Source: Phycicoccus sp. CSK15P-2
GTDB lineage: Bacteria > Actinomycetota > Actinomycetes > Actinomycetales > Dermatophilaceae
Length of the DNA: 64,000 nt
Direction of reading: 5' to 3'
NCBI RefSeq assembly: GCF_016888005.1
Contig: NZ_JAFDVE010000008.1
Span: forward strand, 62,001 to 126,000
Shown: positions 36,380 through 45,574 of the stretch, in pieces
How the letters are laid out: every line of letters starts with the position of its first letter
How positions within the stretch are numbered: position 1 is the stretch's first letter
Position numbers and translations under genes: made by a program
The notes under the pieces: generated by a model
What the model was told of the DNA's origin: nothing
Database searches by the model: none
The model's input: the letters and a program-made list of their open reading frames with translations, nothing else

Positions 36380-37446
36380 CCGAGAAGCGACGAGCTCTCG
36401 GCCGTGGCCTCGGCGCCCTGATCCCGAGCCAGCCGTCGACCGACCGGCCGGTCGACGTGTTCTTCAAGGACCGCGAGGGCGGCCCGACCGCGGCCACCGC
36501 GGGGAGTGAACGGCCCCAGCCGACCGATGGCCCAGCCGGTCCTCCCGCCACCGGCCCCATCGAGCCGACGGAGGTCACCGGCGAGCAGCTCAAGCCGGTG
36601 CCCGGCGCCGAGTTCGCCGAGGTCCCGCTCGACGCGATCCGCCCGAACCCCCGTCAGCCGCGCACCGTCTTCGACGAGGAGGCGCTCGCCGAGCTCGTCC
36701 ACTCGATCAAGGAGATCGGCGTCCTCCAGCCGGTCGTCGTCCGTCCGGTCCCCGGTGCGGGCCCGGACGACGACGTGCGGTACGAGCTCATCATGGGCGA
36801 GCGGCGCTGGCGGGCGTCGCGCGAGGCCGGCAAGGAGACCGTCCCGGCGATCGTCCGCTCCACGGAGGAGGACGACCTGCTCCGGGATGCCCTGCTCGAG
36901 AACCTGCACCGCAGCCAGCTGAACCCGCTCGAGGAAGCGGCCGCCTACCAGCAGCTGCTCGACGACTTCGGCTGCACCCAGGAAGAGCTCGCCGGCAGGA
37001 TCGGCCGGTCCCGCCCGCAGATCTCCAACACGCTCCGCCTGCTGCGGCTCCCCCCGCACGTGGCTCGCCGGGTCGCGGCCGGTGTGCTCAGCGCCGGGCA
37101 CGCCCGAGCACTCCTCGGGATGAGCGACGGCGCCACCATGGAGCGGATGGCCCAGCGCATCGTGGCCGAAGGGCTCAGTGTCCGGAGCGTCGAGGAGCTC
37201 GTCGCCCTGGGCCAGGACGACTCATCGCCCACCCCACGGGCCAGGCCTCGCCCGGGCGGCCGCCGGCCGCAGCTCGACGATCTCGCAGCCGACCTGTCGG
37301 ACCGGCTGGACACGCGGGTACGGATCGCCCTCGGCCAGCGCAAGGGCCGGCTGACGGTGGAGTTCGCGTCGGTGGAGGACCTCAACCGCATCCTCGACAC
37401 GATGCACCTCCGTACCCGCGCCGACGAGGCGGACCGAGCCGGCTGA
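36376..37446 (+). CDS. parB: ParB/Spo0J centromere-binding CTPase
   Basis: 356 aa. The N-terminus carries a ParA-stimulating motif (RRALGRGLGALIPSQ). A disordered linker follows to ~75. The CTP/parS domain has AIRPNPRQPRTVFDEEALAE, LIMGERRWRASREAGKETVP and LLENLHRSQLNPLEEAAAYQ. The HTH is CTQEELAGRIGRSRPQISNT. The C-terminal dimer domain ends VEFASVEDLNRILDTMHL. It loads at parS, slides as a CTP clamp and recruits SMC. It overlaps parA by four bases. Confidence 0.98.
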   Translation: MTEKRRALGRGLGALIPSQPSTDRPVDVFFKDREGGPTAATAGSERPQPTDGPAGPPATGPIEPTEVTGEQLKPVPGAEFAEVPLDAIRPNPRQPRTVFDEEALAELVHSIKEIGVLQPVVVRPVPGAGPDDDVRYELIMGERRWRASREAGKETVPAIVRSTEEDDLLRDALLENLHRSQLNPLEEAAAYQQLLDDFGCTQEELAGRIGRSRPQISNTLRLLRLPPHVARRVAAGVLSAGHARALLGMSDGATMERMAQRIVAEGLSVRSVEELVALGQDDSSPTPRARPRPGGRRPQLDDLAADLSDRLDTRVRIALGQRKGRLTVEFASVEDLNRILDTMHLRTRADEADRAG

Positions 37447-37602
37447 GGTGACCTGGTCCGCGAGGCCGGGCGCCCGCGGTGGTCGGCGGCCCGGTCGGGT
37501 GGGCGTGCGGCCTGTCGGAGGCCGCAGGCGCTCGTCGGTCGCCCGCCGGCCCCAGGGCGCGACCCACGCACGAGGCGGAGTGCTGCGGCCGGCCCTGGCC
37601 AC

Positions 37603-37650
37603 CGACGACGAACGGGCCCACCCGGGAAGGGGTGGGCCCGTTCGTCGTCG
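37603..37650. terminator. Bidirectional terminator between parB and trxA
   Basis: Perfect 21-bp arms (37603-37623, 37630-37650) enclose a 6-nt loop, 7 bp from the leftward trxA stop and 156 bp after the rightward parB stop. This is the longest perfect hairpin in the window. Confidence 0.85.
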
Positions 37651-37657
37651 GGGCTGC

Positions 37658-37984
37658 TCAGCCCAGGAACTCCTCGAGCTCGCGCAGCAGGACGGGCTTG
37701 GGCTTGGCGCCGACGATCGTCTTGACGATCTCGCCCCCCTGGTAGACGTGCATCGTCGGGATGCTCGTGATGCCGAGACGTCCGGTGACACCGGGGTTCT
37801 CGTCCGTGTTGAGCTTCACGACGGAGACCTTGTCCCCGTGGTCACGGGCGATCTCCTCGAGCACCGGGGCGACCGCGCGGCACGGGCCGCACCACGGTGC
37901 CCAGAAGTCGACGAGGACCGGCTTGTCGTTCTGGACGACGTCGGTGTCGAAGGTGGCGTCGGAAGTGTTCGTGACGTCTGCCAT
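37658..37984 (-). CDS. trxA: Thioredoxin
   Basis: 108 aa. Active site WAPWCGPCRAVAPVLEEIAR, then VVKLNTDENPGVTGRLGITS with cis-Pro IPTMHVYQGGEIV. It is a cytoplasmic disulfide reductase recycled by TrxB, encoded 158 bp upstream. Last gene of the leftward sigM-trx cluster. Confidence 0.97.
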   Translation of the reverse strand: MADVTNTSDATFDTDVVQNDKPVLVDFWAPWCGPCRAVAPVLEEIARDHGDKVSVVKLNTDENPGVTGRLGITSIPTMHVYQGGEIVKTIVGAKPKPVLLRELEEFLG

Positions 37985-38142
37985 GGGGTTCCTTTCGGGA
38001 TGCCCACCGGGGGTCGGCCGGTGGGTGGTCGGGACGAGGGGTGTGGTCGGGACGGGGTGGAGTGGACGATCGGAGGTCGGCGGGGGAGGGGCCGGGTCGG
38101 TCCGGTCGGGAGTGCCCGCCCCCACCGACAGGGGCCCGTGGG

Positions 38143-39081
38143 TCAGTGGGCGAGGAAGCGTTCGGCGTCGAGGGCCGCAGCACAGCCGGAGCCGGCGGCG
38201 GTGATGGCCTGGCGGTACGTGCGGTCGACGAGGTCGCCGCAGGCGAAGACACCCGGGACATTGGTCTTCGAGGTACGGCCCTCGGTGAGCACGTAGCCCT
38301 CGGCGTCGAGGTCGACGACGCCCTTGACGAGCTCGTTGCGGGGGTCGTGTCCGATCGCGATGAACAGGCCCGTGACCTCGAGGTCGCTCGTCCCACCCGT
38401 CACGGTGTCGCGCAGGGTGAGGCCGGTGACCTTCTCCTCGCCGTGCACGGCGTCGACGGCGCTGTTCCACGTGAAACGCACCTTCTCGTCGGCCATCGCG
38501 CGCTCGGCCATGATCCTGCTCGCCCGCAGCTCGTCCCGCCGCACGACGACCGTGACGGAGCGGGCGAACTTCGTGAGGAAGGTGGCCTCCTCCATCGCCG
38601 AGTCCCCACCGCCGACGACGGCGATGTCTTGGTCGCGGAAGAAGAACCCGTCACAGGTGGCGCACCACGACACCCCGTGACCGGAGAGCCGCTTCTCGTC
38701 GGGGAGACCGAGCTCGCGGTATGCCGAGCCCATCGCGAGAATGACTGCGCGAGAGCGGTACTCGTTGCCCGAGCCGTCGCGGACGAGCTTGACGTCGCCC
38801 TCGAGCTCGACGTGCTCGACGTCGTCGGTGACGATCTCGGCGCCGAAGCGCTCGGCCTGGGCCCGCATGTTCTCCATGAGGTCAGGGCCCATGATGCCGT
38901 CGCGGAACCCCGGGAAGTTCTCGACCTCGGTGGTGTTCATCAACGCGCCACCGGCCGTCACGGATCCCTCGATGACGAGCGGCTCGAGGTTGGCCCGCGC
39001 CGCGTACACCGCGGCGGTCCAGCCGGCGGGGCCGGAGCCGATGATGATGACGTTGCGGACGTCGGAGGTCACGGGACACAT
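38143..39081 (-). CDS. trxB: Thioredoxin-disulfide reductase
   Basis: 312 aa from ATG 39081 (GTG 39072 is also possible). FAD motif [20 protein letters not shown], redox centre [20 protein letters not shown] with CxxC next to the NADPH-binding motif, and C-terminal [20 protein letters not shown]. It transfers electrons from NADPH to thioredoxin. A near-parS sequence lies within it at 38464-38477. Confidence 0.97.
   Translation of the reverse strand: MCPVTSDVRNVIIIGSGPAGWTAAVYAARANLEPLVIEGSVTAGGALMNTTEVENFPGFRDGIMGPDLMENMRAQAERFGAEIVTDDVEHVELEGDVKLVRDGSGNEYRSRAVILAMGSAYRELGLPDEKRLSGHGVSWCATCDGFFFRDQDIAVVGGGDSAMEEATFLTKFARSVTVVVRRDELRASRIMAERAMADEKVRFTWNSAVDAVHGEEKVTGLTLRDTVTGGTSDLEVTGLFIAIGHDPRNELVKGVVDLDAEGYVLTEGRTSKTNVPGVFACGDLVDRTYRQAITAAGSGCAAALDAERFLAH
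38464..38477. other. Near-match parS within trxB
   Basis: GTTCCACGTGAAAC differs from the perfect parS core at one position. It may bind ParB weakly; it lies 3.1 kb from site 6. Confidence 0.4.
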
Positions 39082-39185
39082 CCCCTTGTGGTGATCGCTG
39101 GGCGGGACCGCTACATGCGGTGGTTCCTACAACCGATCCTAGGGCCGGGAATGTTCCGCCCGGACGCCGCCCCGCCGACGCGGGT

Positions 39186-39989
39186 TCAGGGGACCGGGAC
39201 CGGGCCGGCGAGGACGTCGGGCTCGACAGCGGGGGTGCTCCCGCAGGTCGGCGCGACCGCCCAGACCGTTCGGGTGCCGTCGTCGCCGCGCGCGACGACC
39301 AGGGCGGCCGGGACGGTGTCGACGGTCGTCAGGACGACCACCACGGCGTCGGCGGGCCGGACCCCGAGTGCGGTGGAGCAGGCCCGTGCGACCACGGGGT
39401 CGGCGAGTCCGGACGCGCCGGAGCCGTCCGCCTGCTCGTTCGGCGCGACCTGCGGTTGTTCCGGCGCTGCGGCCATCCCGCCGATGAGAGAGGCCGTGGC
39501 AGGCCCGAGGTCGTCAGCGGTGACGTCCATGCCGCTCGCGACCACCTCCACACGCATCGCCTCGTCGCCGCCCAGCCGCTCGGTCGGGGCCAGGGCGCCC
39601 GACCGGTCGGCCTCGGGGCCCGTACCGGCCGACTCGTCAGAGCCTGGCTCGGGGACACCGAGCGAGGCGACCGTCCCCCCTGGACGCAGTGACTCCAGCA
39701 CGACGCCCCCGACGCCCAGCGCCGCCACGACGGCCGCGGCAACCCCGACGAGCCGCCAGCGTGCCCGGCGGGGCATCGGGACGACGACGCCCTCCCCGGC
39801 CCTCGCCTCCGACGGGGCCTCCGGGGCGGACCAGCCGTCACGCAGGCGAGCCTCGTCGGCGAGGGCGGCACCGATGCGGTCGACGAGGTCCGCGGGCATG
39901 GGTGCGGGGTCGGGCAGGCTCCCGAGCAGGGCACGCATCCCCGTGGGATCGTGGTCGACCGGGTCGGTGTCGTCGTGGCGTCGGCTCAC
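39186..39989 (-). CDS. Single-pass membrane protein, probable anti-sigma factor for SigM
   Basis: 267 aa from GTG 39989. Residues 1-85 are cytoplasmic and Asp/Pro/Ala-rich. One transmembrane helix follows (WRLVGVAAAVVAALGVGGVV). The outside part is ~165 residues of mostly disordered sequence plus a small beta-rich module (VARACSTALGVRPADAVVVV, then TRTVWAVAPTCG). No zinc-binding HxxxCxxC is present. In mycobacteria and relatives the gene between sigM and trxB encodes the SigM antagonist. This one matches by position and topology, not by clear sequence. Confidence 0.6.
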   Translation of the reverse strand: MSRRHDDTDPVDHDPTGMRALLGSLPDPAPMPADLVDRIGAALADEARLRDGWSAPEAPSEARAGEGVVVPMPRRARWRLVGVAAAVVAALGVGGVVLESLRPGGTVASLGVPEPGSDESAGTGPEADRSGALAPTERLGGDEAMRVEVVASGMDVTADDLGPATASLIGGMAAAPEQPQVAPNEQADGSGASGLADPVVARACSTALGVRPADAVVVVLTTVDTVPAALVVARGDDGTRTVWAVAPTCGSTPAVEPDVLAGPVPVP

Positions 39990-40083
39990 GAGCTGCTCCG
40001 GGACTGGGGGTGGACGGGCGGTCGGGCATGCTGTTCCGCGCCACGACAGGACGCGGCACGGACGTGCGGCATGAGGTAGGACG

Positions 40084-40689
40084 TCACGTCGCCTCCTGCG
40101 GTTCCCCGGGACCTGACGAGGTCTTCACGTCGGCTGAGGACGGCCTCAGCATCTCGGCGAGCGCCTCACGCCCGCGGAAGCACCGGGACTTCACCGTCCC
40201 TTCGGCGATCTCGAGCGCCGCGGCCGCCTCGGCGACCGACATCCCGTGCATGTCGACGAGCACGAGCGCGAGCCGCTGACCTTCGGGAAGCCGGGCGAGG
40301 GCCTCTCGGACGACGATGGCGGTCTCGGTGGACCCGTGGTGGTCGTGACGGTCGGGGAGGTCGAGCTCCCCGAGGTCCCCGGCGCGGCGCAGGGCGGTCT
40401 TCTCGCGGCGGAGGCGGTCCAGGCAGGCGTTGACGACGATGCGGTGCAGCCAGGTCGTGACCGCGGCGTCCCCGCGGTAGGCGTCGGCCCGGCGGAACGC
40501 GGACACGAAGGCCTCCTGCACGGCGTCGGCCGCGAGCTCGGGGCTGCCGCAGGTACGCATGGCGACGGCGTACATCCGGTCACGGTGGCGCCGGAAGAGC
40601 TCTCCGAAAGCCTCACCCCCGTCTCCCTCGACATGCCGGGCGAGCAGCGCCGCGTCGTCGAGCGCGCGCACCTCGTCCACGGTCCCCAC
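40084..40689 (-). CDS. sigM: ECF RNA polymerase sigma factor SigM
   Basis: 201 aa from GTG 40689, with GAGAGG six nt upstream. Region 2 is FRRHRDRMYAVAMRTCGSPE followed by LAADAVQEAFVSAFRRADAY. Region 4 is LARLPEGQRLALVLVDMHGM and VAEAAAALEIAEGTVKSRCF. Gene order (murJ, kinase-like, sigM, membrane protein, trxB, trxA) identifies the SigM group, which responds to redox or envelope stress. It starts 10 bp after the pseudokinase stop, so it is probably in the same transcript as well as having its own promoter. Confidence 0.9.
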   Translation of the reverse strand: MGTVDEVRALDDAALLARHVEGDGGEAFGELFRRHRDRMYAVAMRTCGSPELAADAVQEAFVSAFRRADAYRGDAAVTTWLHRIVVNACLDRLRREKTALRRAGDLGELDLPDRHDHHGSTETAIVVREALARLPEGQRLALVLVDMHGMSVAEAAAALEIAEGTVKSRCFRGREALAEMLRPSSADVKTSSGPGEPQEAT

Positions 40690-40699
40690 GAGAGCCCTC

Positions 40700-43213
40700 T
40701 CAGCCGACGACGACGACCTCGTCGAGCGTGGCACGTCGCTTGCCCCGGTCGTCCGGGTAGAGGCGGGTGTACCAGACGACGATGTACTGGCCGGAGACGT
40801 CTTCCGGGACGGCGATCTCGAGGTCGCCGCTGGCTTCCTTCTCCTCGCCGACCTTCTTGGCCTCCTCGAGGGAGGCGTTCGGCCCGACGTAGACCTCGAG
40901 GTCGACCTTCTGGGGGATGGTGAGGCGCACGGCCTGTGGCTTCTTGTTCGGCCCGAGGTCGACGATGAGACCGAGGCCCTTCTTCAGGCCACCGAACTCG
41001 TCGGTGCGATAGTTCTCGCTGAACCAGCCGGTGCCCTTGTCGCCGTCGTACGTCTTCGGCGTGAGGTTGTTGTTCTCCGCGCCGTCACCGCCCGGGTCAT
41101 GGGCCTCGACCTTGAGGATGGCGAGCGGCTCGGGCTCGCCACCTCCTTCGTCACCGGAGTCGCCGCCGGCACCCTGCTCGCCACCGTCGGCGGACGCGGA
41201 CGGGTCGGAGGTGGGGACGGGCCCGGCGGTGGGGCCGGGGTCGCCGAGTCCGAGGTCGGTGCGCGAGCCGATCTTGCTGACGCCGACGATCCCGATGACG
41301 AGGGCGACGATGAGGAAGGCGGCGACGATGCCGAGGGCGAGCCGCGACTCGTCACGGGTCAGCGGCTCCGCCGGCACCATGGGCGCGATCGCGGCGTCCT
41401 CGTCGTCCCACTCGGCGGGCGGCTCGGCGCGCGAGGTGTCGGGGGAGAGCTCGGAGACGCGGTCGACGGCGCGGCGGGCCAGGACGGACACCCGCGAGCC
41501 GACCGTCCCGAGCGCGCCGGCGACGGCAGCGCCGGCGGCCCCGGCGCGTGCGGGTACCGGTGAGGCGCCGGTACGGGAGGCCGGGACGAGCGCGGCGGGA
41601 CGACGGACGGGCAGGGAGCGGACCCCGCCGGACTGGCCCGGGCCGGATGTGGACGCACCGGATGTGGACGGGCCGGAGGAGAACCGGCCGTTCGCCGAGC
41701 CACCGTTCGCGGACGCACCGTTGGGGCCGGCGTCCGCGAGCAGGGGAGACGACGCGGCGGGGGTCGCGGCCTTCCCACCGCCCCGACCGAACGGCTCGGA
41801 GCCGGGACCGGCGAGCCACGCCGGGGGCGGCGGGCGACCGTCCGCGTCGTCGTCGGTGTCCGCGCCACCGGGCTCGTCGGCCGACTCGGTGGGCGTGGTC
41901 GGCCGGGTGGGGGAGGGCGCGGGCGCGCCGGACCCGGCCGGCGCCTCGGACGTGGGCTCCGACCGCGGCGGGTCCGCGGGGTCGGGGACGGAGTGCAGCG
42001 GCTCGAACGTCGCCGTCGCCTCGGGGTCTGACCGGTCACCGGTGCGGCGGGTGTCCGTGGAGGCGGACGCGGACGCGCCCCGACCGGCGGCTGCAGCGGC
42101 GACAGCGGCCGTGGCCCCTGCTGCTGCCCCGAGGGCTCCACGGCCGGCGGCGGCGGTGGCTGCCGTGGCCCTCCGGGCCTGTGTGCCGGCCTTCCGCGCG
42201 GCCGACCCGGTCTTCCTCGCCGCACCGCTCGTGGGCTCGCGGTCGTCGTTCGCGGCGCTGACGGCGGGCAGGGTGGCGGTGCTCGAGGTCGTCCCCTCGG
42301 CGTCCGGACGTGCGCCGTCGGCGTCCTCCGCCGTCGTCGGCCCCTCCACGGGCCCGGTCGCGGGTGCCGGCTCGGGGGTGGTCCGGGTGGGGGTGGTCCG
42401 GGTGGGGGTGACGGGGCGGCCGAGGACCTGGCGGGAGGGCCACGGTGCGACCTGGCGTGCGTAGTCGCCCGGGCTCGTGGGGCCCTGGTCCTCGTTGAGC
42501 GTCAGACGGCAGAGGGCATCGAGGTCACGCGGCACGCCCGCGGCGATCTCGGACGGCGACGCGACGCCGCCGGGGACGCGGGGAGCGGACGTGAGACCAC
42601 CCGACCCCGCGGCGAGCGGCCAGAGACCGGTGAGACCCGCGTAGGCGAGGGCGACGACGCCGACGGCGTCCTGCCGCGCGGCCTCCTCGCCGTCGCGGCC
42701 CTCCTGGCCCGCGCGGACGGCGGCGAGCTCGATACCTCGCAGCCGGACCTCGCCGTCCGTGCTCCGCAGGACGTCCTCGGGGGTGAGGTCGAGGTGGTGC
42801 AGGCCGCGCTGCCGGGCGGTCTCGAGGGCGGAGGCGACCTCGCCGGTGACGCGGCGCACCTCGTCCCCGGGCATCCCGCCGTCGGTGACGAGGGAGGTCA
42901 GCGTGCGGGCGTCGCCGAGGTCCTCCTCGACGACATAGGCGACCTCGCCGTCCTCGCCGACGTCGAGGACACGGACGAGGACGGGGTGTGCGACGGACCC
43001 GGCGCGACGAGCGGCATCGAGGAACGCCGGCGCCCGGTGGTCCTCCCGGGAGATGACGAGGAGGGAGACCGTGCGCCCGAGCGTCGTGTCGTCGGCGGTC
43101 CAGCGCTCGACGTCGCGCTCCTGGGCAAGGCGACGGTGCACCGTGTAGCGACCCCCGAGGACGGTGCCGGGACCCACACCTTTCACCGGCTCCTCCTTCC
43201 GGTCGCGTGTCAT
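40700..43213 (-). CDS. MurJ-associated transmembrane pseudokinase
   Basis: 837 aa. Residues ~12-270 form a Hanks-kinase fold (GTVLGGRYTVHRRLAQERDV), but the catalytic loop reads HHLDLTPEDVLRS where active kinases have HRDLKPxN, and the DFG position is RLRGIEL. It should therefore be catalytically dead. A long disordered segment (~275-640) is followed by one transmembrane helix (LALGIVAAFLIVALVIGIVG). An extracellular beta-sandwich ends the protein (VRLTIPQKVDLEVYVGPNAS, then SGQYIVVWYTRLYPDDRGKR). In Mycobacterium tuberculosis the same pseudokinase and outer domain are fused to MviN/MurJ and bind FhaA; here they are separate genes. Confidence 0.88.
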   Translation of the reverse strand: MTRDRKEEPVKGVGPGTVLGGRYTVHRRLAQERDVERWTADDTTLGRTVSLLVISREDHRAPAFLDAARRAGSVAHPVLVRVLDVGEDGEVAYVVEEDLGDARTLTSLVTDGGMPGDEVRRVTGEVASALETARQRGLHHLDLTPEDVLRSTDGEVRLRGIELAAVRAGQEGRDGEEAARQDAVGVVALAYAGLTGLWPLAAGSGGLTSAPRVPGGVASPSEIAAGVPRDLDALCRLTLNEDQGPTSPGDYARQVAPWPSRQVLGRPVTPTRTTPTRTTPEPAPATGPVEGPTTAEDADGARPDAEGTTSSTATLPAVSAANDDREPTSGAARKTGSAARKAGTQARRATAATAAAGRGALGAAAGATAAVAAAAAGRGASASASTDTRRTGDRSDPEATATFEPLHSVPDPADPPRSEPTSEAPAGSGAPAPSPTRPTTPTESADEPGGADTDDDADGRPPPPAWLAGPGSEPFGRGGGKAATPAASSPLLADAGPNGASANGGSANGRFSSGPSTSGASTSGPGQSGGVRSLPVRRPAALVPASRTGASPVPARAGAAGAAVAGALGTVGSRVSVLARRAVDRVSELSPDTSRAEPPAEWDDEDAAIAPMVPAEPLTRDESRLALGIVAAFLIVALVIGIVGVSKIGSRTDLGLGDPGPTAGPVPTSDPSASADGGEQGAGGDSGDEGGGEPEPLAILKVEAHDPGGDGAENNNLTPKTYDGDKGTGWFSENYRTDEFGGLKKGLGLIVDLGPNKKPQAVRLTIPQKVDLEVYVGPNASLEEAKKVGEEKEASGDLEIAVPEDVSGQYIVVWYTRLYPDDRGKRRATLDEVVVVG

Positions 43214-43262
43214 GCTCGCCCCGCGCCCCGACGGCGCAGGTCAACCCATCGTAGGGGGTTGC

Positions 43263-44915
43263 TCAGGCCCGGCGGAGACCGCGCACCCGGCGAAGCACGG
43301 GGCCCAGCAGCCGGCCGACCTCCTCGACACCGAGGAGATGCGCCACGCCCCACGTGACGGCGACCTCGACGACGCCTGCCGTACCGAGGACCAGCACCCC
43401 CGTGACGAACGTGCCGATGCCGCGCTCGACCCCGAAGTCGGGGAAGAGCGCGCGGATGACGAGGCCCAGCACGACGGCCGTGACGACGGCCGGCACACCG
43501 ACCCGCAGGTACACCGACCCGGCGCCGCGGAGCCCGATGTGCCCGTGCTGGCGGCGCAGGACGGCCCATCCGACGGCGGCACCGACGACGTACGCGAAGG
43601 TCTGGCCGAAGGCGAGGACGGTGGCGGTGCGCTGCGGCGGCAGGGTGGCGGCGAACGCGGCGACCGTCATCGACAGGCCGGTGACGACGCACTGCGTGCG
43701 GAACGACCAGAACGTCTGCTGCTGCGCGTAGAACACCCGGTCGTTGAGGTACACCCAGCCGAGCGGGACGACGCCGCCGAAGAGCCCGACGAGCACGGAG
43801 GCGATGGCCTCGGTGTCGGTGAGCGGGTTCTCGAAGAAGAAGGTGGCCGTGACGAGCGGCACCGTGGCGAGGACGAGCGCGGCGACGGGCAGCAGCAGGG
43901 GAGCGGGCATCCGTAGCCCCTGCTCGTGGTGCCGCATCACCGAGGCGTGGTCGTCGCGGCTCGCCGCCTCGGAGAGCTGGGTGTACAGCGCGGTGACGAG
44001 CGAGACGGTGACGATGCCGTGCGGGAGCATGAGCAGCAGCTGGGCGGGGTTGAAGGCCGCGATACCGGCGGCGCCCTGGATGCCGGCGTCGTCGGCGCGG
44101 CTCGCGGCGTTGGTGAGCACCTTCGTCGTGACCCAGTACCCGACCTGGACGACGACGATCGACCCGAAGCTCCACTTGGCGACGTCCGACACGGCCTCGA
44201 AGCCGTGCCCGCGCAGGCCCCACCGTGGGCGGTACCGGAAGCCCATCCGGCGCAGTGGCACGACGAGCGCGGCCGCCTGCACCGCGATCGAGATCGTCGC
44301 CGTACCGGCGAGGATGAGAACCATCCGCGGCGTCCAGGCGCCGGGGTCGACCCGCACGGGGAGGTCCTCGGCGAGGAACCAGAGCAGCCCGCCGATGGCG
44401 ACGAGGTTGGCGGCGAGCGGCGCCCACGTGAAGGCCGCGAAACGGCCGTTCGCGTTGAGCACCTGGCCGAAGATCGTGTACAGCCCGTAGAAGAGGACCT
44501 GCGGAACACAGATGAACGCGAAGACGGTGGCGAGCTTGAGGGCGCCGGCGTCCGTCGTGTCGAAGTAGAGCCGGACGAGCAGGGGGGAGAGCGCGGTGAG
44601 CACGACCGCCGCGACGGCGAACAGCGCGATGGCCGCGGTGATGAGCCGGTTGACGAAGTCCTCGCCGGCGTCGGGGCGGGTACGGGCCCGGATGATCTGC
44701 GGGACGAGGACGGCGTTCAGCGTGCCGCCCGCGAGGAGCAGGTAGAGGCTGTTCGGCAGGGTGTTCGCGACGGTGAACGCCTCCGCCGCGAGGCCGGTGC
44801 CGCCGATGACGGAGGTCAGGAGCAGCGCCCGGAGCATCCCCGCGAGCCTGCTGCTCAACGTGCCTGCTGCCATGACCGCCCCGGAGCGTCCGACGCTCTG
44901 GGCCGGCGCGCTCAC
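43263..44915 (-). CDS. murJ: Lipid II flippase MurJ (MviN)
   Basis: 550 aa from GTG 44915. Multiple membrane helices of the MOP superfamily. Hallmarks are GTLSSRLAGMLRALLLTSVI, the Arg/Asn-containing FTVANTLPNSLYLLLAGGTL, and LLLMLPHGIVTVSLVTALYT. It moves lipid-linked peptidoglycan precursor across the membrane. The GTG overlaps the nudix stop by four bases. The DUF6049 gene that stands between these two in mycobacteria (Rv3909) is absent. Confidence 0.95.
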   Translation of the reverse strand: MSAPAQSVGRSGAVMAAGTLSSRLAGMLRALLLTSVIGGTGLAAEAFTVANTLPNSLYLLLAGGTLNAVLVPQIIRARTRPDAGEDFVNRLITAAIALFAVAAVVLTALSPLLVRLYFDTTDAGALKLATVFAFICVPQVLFYGLYTIFGQVLNANGRFAAFTWAPLAANLVAIGGLLWFLAEDLPVRVDPGAWTPRMVLILAGTATISIAVQAAALVVPLRRMGFRYRPRWGLRGHGFEAVSDVAKWSFGSIVVVQVGYWVTTKVLTNAASRADDAGIQGAAGIAAFNPAQLLLMLPHGIVTVSLVTALYTQLSEAASRDDHASVMRHHEQGLRMPAPLLLPVAALVLATVPLVTATFFFENPLTDTEAIASVLVGLFGGVVPLGWVYLNDRVFYAQQQTFWSFRTQCVVTGLSMTVAAFAATLPPQRTATVLAFGQTFAYVVGAAVGWAVLRRQHGHIGLRGAGSVYLRVGVPAVVTAVVLGLVIRALFPDFGVERGIGTFVTGVLVLGTAGVVEVAVTWGVAHLLGVEEVGRLLGPVLRRVRGLRRA

Positions 44916-45403
44916 CCCGAGTCCCCCGCGAGCCGCTGCCAGGCGAGCCGAGCGATCCGCCGCTCGTTGGGGAAGGTGAGGTGCCGGTGCGCGTCCTCGA
45001 GCGCGAACCAGGCGACGTCGATGGCCTCGTGGTCGGGGTCGTTCTCGATCGTCAGGATCCCGCCGGTGGCCTCGAGGAGGTAGTGGTGCACGTACTTGTG
45101 GATGCGCCGGTCGCCGGCGGCGAACCAGTAGTCGATGGTGCCGAGCTCGATGAGGACACGGCCCTCGATGCCGGTCTCCTCCGCGACCTCCCGGACGGCC
45201 GTCTCGGGGAGGGTCTCCTCGCCCTCGATGTGGCCCTTCGGAAGGCACCACTCGACCCGCCCGGCCCGGTTGCGACGGGCGATGACGGCGATCCGCGCGC
45301 GCCCTTCGTGGACGTCGACGACGACGCCGCCCGCGCTGCGTTCCTCGACCGCCGGGAGCCGCCGGGCCGGAGCCCCGGTCGGATCGGCAGCGGCGTGGCT
45401 CAT
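44912..45403 (-). CDS. NUDIX hydrolase (MutT-like)
   Basis: 163 aa. The complete Nudix box is GHIEGEETLPETAVREVAEE followed by TGI. Strands typical of the fold surround it (RSAGGVVVDVHEGRARIAVI, then GTIDYWFAAGDRRIHKYVHH). Corresponds to mycobacterial MutT4 by locus; the substrate is unproven (nucleoside diphosphate-X compounds). It starts the leftward murJ cluster. Confidence 0.93.
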   Translation of the reverse strand: MSHAAADPTGAPARRLPAVEERSAGGVVVDVHEGRARIAVIARRNRAGRVEWCLPKGHIEGEETLPETAVREVAEETGIEGRVLIELGTIDYWFAAGDRRIHKYVHHYLLEATGGILTIENDPDHEAIDVAWFALEDAHRHLTFPNERRIARLAWQRLAGDSG

Positions 45404-45574
45404 CCGCTCACTGTAACCGCCGGGCCGTCGACGGACGGGGCGTGCGGGGCCGATCGCAGGCCCGTCGTCGCGGCTCCGCAGGCGGCCGGCAGCCCTCGCG
45501 GAGGACCGTAAAGGTTTCGTAAACCATGCCCTCGACACGGGTGCACGAAGACGTCGGTTCCGCCAGACTCTCGC
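45404..45574. promoter_or_regulatory. Divergent promoter region between nudix and the RHS gene
   Basis: 171 bp with no gene. A 5-bp-arm inverted repeat GGTTTCGTAAACC (45513-45525), flanked by AAA and AT, is the only AT-richer patch and lies ~50 bp before the RHS start. It may be a regulatory site. Confidence 0.35.
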
